Shown: positions 60,598-64,000 of the stretch, in pieces
How the letters are laid out: every line of letters begins with the position of its first letter
Numbering within the stretch: position 1 is the stretch's first letter
DNA from: SXOA01 sp046153945
Lineage (GTDB): Bacteria; Planctomycetota; Planctomycetia; Pirellulales; Pirellulaceae
Direction: 5' to 3'
Assembly (NCBI GenBank): GCA_046153945.1
Contig: JBJXFF010000201.1
Location: 9,372 to 73,371, forward strand
DNA length: 64,000 nucleotides
Notes under the pieces: model-generated
The model's input: only the letters and a program-made list of their open reading frames with translations
Database searches by the model: none
Told to the model about the DNA's origin: nothing
Position numbers and translations under genes: made by a program

Positions 60598-60687
60598 CCG
60601 CGGTAGCGGCGACCGGAACCGAGCCCACGGCGGAGCCGTGGGTAGAATAGCGACACGAGAACAGAGCCGCGGCAGCGGCGAAAGAAG
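60598..60687. repeat. 90-bp multi-hairpin repeat, copy A
   Basis: Begins CCGCGGTAGCGG, has the hairpin GAGCCCACGG/CCGTGGGT in the middle and ends GCCGCGGCAGCGGCG...GAAG. Copies B (62696-62786) and C (62869-62956, inverted) share this layout with about three-quarters of positions by eye. Confidence 0.6.
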
Positions 60688-60714
60688 GGCCGCATCCTGG
60701 GAAGGCATCTACAG

Positions 60715-61203
60715 ATGGATTCCCCCGCGGCGAAGTTCGTCTCTCGCCTGCAAGTCTGCCGCTGCCGACAAAGCCTCTGGCCCCTCTTTGCCCGACATCA
60801 TTATCTGAGCGGCGGACTCTCGCGGGCGGCAACTTGCTACGTCGCCCTCTGGGACGGCCGCCCCGTCGCCTTCTGCGCCGCCCTCGCGCAGCTCGGCTGT
60901 CGCGGTCGCAAACGGATCAGCCGCCTCGTCACGCTGCCGGACTATCAAGGCCTCGGCATCGGCATGCGTCTGGCGGAGCGGGTCTGCGAAGACCAGTCCA
61001 GCCGCGGCTTCCGCATCAGCATCGCCACCAGCCACCCGGCAGTCATCGGCTACTGTAACTCATCCCCCCAGTGGCGCCCGCTCGGCATCAAACGCCTCGG
61101 CGGCACCGGGCAGCGGATCGAAGGGAGAAACGTCGCCGGCTCGACGGGAAGAGGAGTCGCGAGCTTTGAGCGGACAGGCGAGCGGGGGGCGTCAGCCCCC
61201 TGA
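60715..61203 (+). CDS. GNAT-family N-acetyltransferase
   Basis: A 162-aa acetyltransferase. The acetyl-CoA binding segment RISRLVTLPDYQGLGIGMRLAERV matches the GNAT (R/Q)xxGx(G/A) motif. The N-terminal half, with FARHHYLSGGLSRAATCYVA, resembles acetyltransferases found beside phage terminase or ABC-type genes. Its last residues (GERGASAP) and stop codon are encoded by a dispersed GC-hairpin repeat, so the original end may have been lost. GGAAGG upstream of ATG 60715. Confidence 0.75.
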   Translation: MDSPAAKFVSRLQVCRCRQSLWPLFARHHYLSGGLSRAATCYVALWDGRPVAFCAALAQLGCRGRKRISRLVTLPDYQGLGIGMRLAERVCEDQSSRGFRISIATSHPAVIGYCNSSPQWRPLGIKRLGGTGQRIEGRNVAGSTGRGVASFERTGERGASAP

Positions 61204-61206
61204 TAC
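61176..61206. repeat. GC-hairpin repeat, copy 2
   Basis: AGGCGAGCGGGGGGCGTCAG followed by CCCCCTGATAC; the reverse complement of the element at 6821-6850 with two or three changes. It lies at the GNAT end and may have donated its stop codon (TGA). Confidence 0.55.
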
Positions 61207-61217
61207 CTTTTCCGCCC

Positions 61218-61751
61218 CTACCGCTTTTTGAGGTCGCCACCCTTCTGTCGCCGGCGGTAGTCCCACGACAGTTTCAACCCCTGGATCGCACGGCCGACCG
61301 CGACGATTGCCACCAGGGAAAGGCACCCTCCGAAACCCCAGCCGACCCACAGAACGATCTGCCGCCACGTCGAAGGCTTGAGGTAGAGGTATCCCGCGGT
61401 GCCACCAGCGACGAGGGCACCGCCGAAGAGCACGCTGAAGACGAGCAACCCCCAGATCGTATAGCCGCACTTCAGGCAGGTCGCAAATTCGATAATTGTT
61501 CCGCAGCGCGGACACCCCTCCTTGGGCATCGTCGGCACAATGTTCTGCAAGTCCTGCAGCAAAGATGGCCCCTCCCGATGGGTATTCACCCGGCCGCCGC
61601 AATTGCGGCATATGTCGCCCGGGAAATCGTCCGGTCCACCCGAGAACCCGCACGCGCATTTGATGCCCGCGAATCCAACGCCGCAGTGTGGGCACGACCG
61701 AGCGTTCTTGTCGCTTACCGCTCCTTTACACTGTGAACAGGAGAATGACAT
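61218..61751 (-). CDS. Zinc-ribbon membrane protein, unknown
   Basis: A 177-aa protein. The N-terminal half has several Cys pairs typical of rubredoxin/zinc-ribbon knuckles: CSQCKG, CPHCGVG, CACGFSG, CRNCGGR, CPRCGT and CLKCGY. The C-terminal half has two hydrophobic segments (about 100-122 and 130-153). Probably a membrane-tethered zinc-binding protein. No family assignment. ATG 61751. Confidence 0.65.
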   Translation of the reverse strand: MSFSCSQCKGAVSDKNARSCPHCGVGFAGIKCACGFSGGPDDFPGDICRNCGGRVNTHREGPSLLQDLQNIVPTMPKEGCPRCGTIIEFATCLKCGYTIWGLLVFSVLFGGALVAGGTAGYLYLKPSTWRQIVLWVGWGFGGCLSLVAIVAVGRAIQGLKLSWDYRRRQKGGDLKKR

Positions 61752-61850
61752 GGGATGGCTCTTATTTCCCTTGAAGCATGTTCGTTATGCCGAACGACCC
61801 CGCTCAGCAGCGGCTGGTTCGGCCGTGTTCGGTCCAACGATTGATTAACG

Positions 61851-62153
61851 TTAGACGGGCTCGCCACAATGGCAAATTACCTCCCTGTCGCCCCAATCGA
61901 TCGTGATCTTAACGATCGGCATCTCCTTCCGGATGTACCGCGATTCCTGATTGGCGAGATTGGGTTTGCACGACAACGGTTCATCATCAGGCGCGCCATC
62001 CTCTTCGAAGTCCGCCAACTCGCCACTCAGAGAATTGCAGGCCGAGGCTCCATCGGGGAACAACCATCGGATCAACATTCCCTTCGTTTCATGTCCGATC
62101 TTGGCGACACAATCTCGGTAGGTACGCCGGAGATCACCGACCGTTTGCAGCAT
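61851..62153 (-). CDS. Hypothetical protein
   Basis: A 100-aa protein with a basic N-terminal part (DLRRTYRDCVAKIGHETKG), an acidic centre (ELADFEEDGAPDDEPL), and a Cys-containing end (VICHCGEPV). No family. The upstream start would be GTG 62219; ATG 62153 behind AAGGGA is better supported. It lies 69 bp after the gene at 62223. Confidence 0.45.
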   Translation of the reverse strand: MLQTVGDLRRTYRDCVAKIGHETKGMLIRWLFPDGASACNSLSGELADFEEDGAPDDEPLSCKPNLANQESRYIRKEMPIVKITIDWGDREVICHCGEPV

Positions 62154-62222
62154 GGCTTCCCTTAAGTTGACGCCGGGATAGTTGACTTGGAACGACCGAG
62201 CATTGCAGAACCCAACCACGTT

Positions 62223-62498
62223 TCAGCTTGCTCGGACACCGTTCATTTTATAGAGAGGCAGCATCTTTCGAAGGATAATCACCCCGGGGTGTCCTTCACC
62301 CAACGTGCGGGCGGCGGTGTTGATGGTCTTTTCTGGATCGCCGAGGATGCCGCCTTTCGCCGGGGTGGTGCCATCGGTCCAGTCCCGCGCTGCCATGTGT
62401 TTCCCCAGCACTTGCAGGAATGACAACGGCAGCCTTAGCAACGCGTTGCTTTCGTCGGGCAGCGCCTCGAGTTCTTTTGCCAAGGCTTCTAGGCTCAT
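62223..62498 (-). CDS. Hypothetical protein
   Basis: A 91-aa protein, probably all helical at first (MSLEALAKELEALPDESNALL) with a Gly/Thr-rich middle (TDGTTPAKGGILGDPEKT). No family. AAAGGAG before ATG 62498 is a strong ribosome site. It is cotranscribed with the gene at 61851. Confidence 0.5.
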   Translation of the reverse strand: MSLEALAKELEALPDESNALLRLPLSFLQVLGKHMAARDWTDGTTPAKGGILGDPEKTINTAARTLGEGHPGVIILRKMLPLYKMNGVRAS

Positions 62499-62695
62499 TA
62501 CGAACTCCTTTGAATTGAGGGGAACTGGTGACTAGCCTGACCAGTGCCGGTCAGGCTATGCAATCGCCGGTCAGCCTAATTTTGGTCTCTCGGCACCATG
62601 ATTACGGCGCACGTCAGCCTAGTTCCTGCCAATTGGAACCCTGCCGAACGCGGTTGTCAAGATTTTTCGCTGTCACCAGATGTCCCGCTTCTTAA

Positions 62696-62956
62696 CCGCG
62701 GCAGCGGTGTCAGAACCCAGCCCACGGCGCAGCCGTGGGTAACGGAGCAAAGCCACGCAAAAGCCCCGGCAGGGGCGATAGAAGGGTGGAGTTGGTATGC
62801 GGCGGCGATCCATCACGAACCGTGTTGGCGGGGGAACCCGAAAAGGTCGGGCTGTACCGATGCCACCGTTCTAACGCCCCTGCCGGGGCTTCTAGGTGCT
62901 CGTGCTTGCTTACCCCCGGCTGCGCCGTGGGCTGGATTCTGGTGCCGCTACCGCGG
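62696..62956. repeat. Head-to-head pair of 90-bp multi-hairpin repeats (copies B and C)
   Basis: Copy B (62696-62786) begins CCGCGGCAGCGG and runs to GGCAGGGGCGATAGAAGG. Copy C (62869-62956) is the same element on the minus strand. Both carry GCCCACGGCGCAGCCG and GCCCCGGCAGGGGC. They flank about 80 bp of unrelated sequence. Related to copy A at 60598. Confidence 0.7.
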
Positions 62957-63108
62957 CTGAAGGCACTTTTCCCGCGCTGGCGCTTCGGGTTAGTGGCAAA
63001 TCGGCCCTGCTAACCCCTTGCGTCACATGGAGTTACATGATTATTTAAAATCTTTTGCGGATGCCTTGACGGTGGCATCGCAAAACGTGAACAATTGGAC
63101 AAATTAGA

Positions 63109-63166
63109 GTTTTCAGTGTTCAGTTTTCAGTGTTCAGCCTGAAAACTGAACACTGAAAACTGAAAA
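63109..63166. repeat. Heptamer array, inverted halves
   Basis: Left half: GTTTTCA, GTGTTCA, GTTTTCA, GTGTTCA. Right half: CTGAAAA, CTGAACA, CTGAAAA, CTGAAAA. The halves are reverse complements in unit type, so the DNA can form a hairpin just 24 bp before the start codon at 63190. Confidence 0.65.
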
Positions 63167-63189
63167 CCTTTTCCCCCAGGAGCATCGCC

Positions 63190-64000
63190 ATGTCCACCAG
63201 CGCCAAAAAATGCCAGCCCAAGAACGTCAAGAAAACCAAGTACAAAATGGCCTCCCCGATTTCCAACGACCGGGCGGAGGCTTTTGTGGGACCTCAGGCG
63301 GAGGCCTGTCCCCGTTTTTCCGAGGTCCCCTCCGAGCAGGATGCGAAGGCGTTTCGGCTGGCGGCCCAGGGAATGACGCAGCGGGAGATTGCCAGGAAGT
63401 TGAAAATGTCGCAGCCGACGGTGCAGCGGGGGATAAAAAAGTACCGGCTTTGGTTCGGGTCGACGCTGCCGGAAGACCGCGGCGAACTGGTCGGCTGGCA
63501 GCGGTTTCGCGTGGCGGTCGAAGAACGGCGGATTTTTCTCCGGCATCAGCAGGAGCTGGCGATGGAGGAGTGGCACCAGAGTCGCCAGAGTGTGCCGATG
63601 AAGCGGAAGCGGACGAAGCTCGATCCCGAGGGGCAGCAGGTAGACGGAATGAAGATCAAGGATATTCAGATCGACGAATGGGTGCAGCACCGGCGCGGCT
63701 GCGCTGCCCATCTGAATACGGCAGCCAAGCGGTCGCTGGAGCTGACGATGCTGGAGGGGGGCTACCTCGGCGTCCACAAACTGTCCTGCGACCTGGCAAT
63801 CGACACCGACGAACGGGACCGCTGGGACCGGGTCGTGAAAACCTACCAGAAGACCATCGAGGAACTGAAACGGAAGGTGACGGAGTTGGAGGCGAAGCTG
63901 GCTGCGCTGGCAGCGGTACACCAAGTTGGGCGCGGGTCTCCCGACCCCGCCCACGGCTTGACCGCAGGTCTCCCGGCCAGCGGGGAACGAGGAGACCTTC
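63190..64000 (+). CDS. Helix-turn-helix protein, partial (terminase small-subunit-like)
   Basis: At least 270 residues, open to the right edge. An N-terminal basic segment leads to a helix-turn-helix, QGMTQREIARKLKMSQPTVQ (residues about 60-80). The middle is charged and helical, and the tail has a possible coiled coil, TIEELKRKVTELEAKLAAL (about 222-240). This pattern resembles phage terminase small subunits or resolvase-like DNA-binding proteins, but no family-specific signature was seen. CAGGAG before ATG 63190 is a good ribosome site. Confidence 0.55.
   Translation, partial: MSTSAKKCQPKNVKKTKYKMASPISNDRAEAFVGPQAEACPRFSEVPSEQDAKAFRLAAQGMTQREIARKLKMSQPTVQRGIKKYRLWFGSTLPEDRGELVGWQRFRVAVEERRIFLRHQQELAMEEWHQSRQSVPMKRKRTKLDPEGQQVDGMKIKDIQIDEWVQHRRGCAAHLNTAAKRSLELTMLEGGYLGVHKLSCDLAIDTDERDRWDRVVKTYQKTIEELKRKVTELEAKLAALAAVHQVGRGSPDPAHGLTAGLPASGERGDL

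Larger units (their letters stand above)
62499..63189. other. Repeat-rich intergenic region
   Basis: A 691-bp non-coding stretch holding, from left, a palindrome AGCCTGACC...GGTCAGGCT (62534-62557) with further GGTCAGCCTA copies, an inverted pair of the 90-bp repeat (62696-62956) and a heptamer array (63109-63166) immediately before the next gene. Confidence 0.55.

Noticed and set aside
37389..63166. CRISPR array
   Set aside because: The period-7 arrays have no spacers and no cas genes are in the window.
1..64000. tRNA or rRNA genes
   Set aside because: No cloverleaf with a T-loop GTTCRANYC and matching acceptor stem, and no rRNA segments, were recognised by eye. A tRNA search program would be needed to exclude them fully.

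Overview
The window looks like a chromosomal segment of a planctomycete, probably of the Pirellulales/Planctomycetales type. This is inferred from gene content, not from a marker gene. The signs are a soluble PQQ-type dehydrogenase fused to PVC-style c-type heme segments, a protein with two TIGR03000-like domains and a Gly/Ser/Trp tract, an NPYESP-type small membrane protein, several Tat-exported TIM-barrel/ceramidase-like proteins, GC-rich DNA, and genes scattered on both strands in short operons. No rRNA or tRNA gene was recognised.

Layout. 0-7.6 kb: a PAP2 phosphatase (cut by the window edge) diverging from a DUF374 acyltransferase, then minus-strand secreted or membrane proteins (sugar isomerase-like, squalene-cyclase-repeat, C39-like, alpha/beta hydrolase) and an SDR. 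7.7-9.3 kb: a compact minus operon of a 32-aa basic protein, FabZ and TrmB. 9.4-16.7 kb: plus-strand aroC, an envelope protein, a divergent MurE homologue, MurB and an FtsQ-like POTRA protein. The last three form a remnant of a division/cell-wall (dcw) cluster. 16.9-29.3 kb: ceramidase-like protein, PQQ/cytochrome c fusion, an HTTM pair, the TIGR03000 protein, small conserved proteins, a degenerate nuclease-fold protein, and a vWA-methyltransferase pair. 29.3-39.4 kb: a translationally coupled creatininase-MFS-GlpD operon and fatty-acid/aldehyde metabolism (ALDH, acyl-CoA ligase, acyl-CoA dehydrogenase).

39.4-58.4 kb is the most distinctive part. It begins with a block of structured intergenic repeats. 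After it, on the minus strand, a single-module highly reducing type I polyketide synthase (2446 aa, KS-AT-DH-structural KR-ER-KR-ACP-TE) lies 86 bp upstream of a 2100-aa hybrid signalling protein (protein kinase-like, ATPase, TPR-like, GAF, histidine kinase, two receivers, HPt). A ParE/RelE-type toxin-antitoxin pair, LeuC and a membrane Ser/Thr kinase follow. The kinase-like domain of the hybrid protein has Asn in place of the catalytic-loop Asp. One working idea is that the hybrid protein regulates or senses the lipid/polyketide product.

58.8-64 kb: NadB, then an accessory end with a GNAT acetyltransferase, zinc-ribbon and unknown small proteins, and a partial helix-turn-helix protein resembling phage-terminase small subunits. 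Three copies of a 90-bp multi-hairpin element and a heptamer repeat array lie in this end. Several independent repeat families (heptamer-period arrays, multi-hairpin inverted pairs and a shared GC hairpin) are a prominent unexplained feature.
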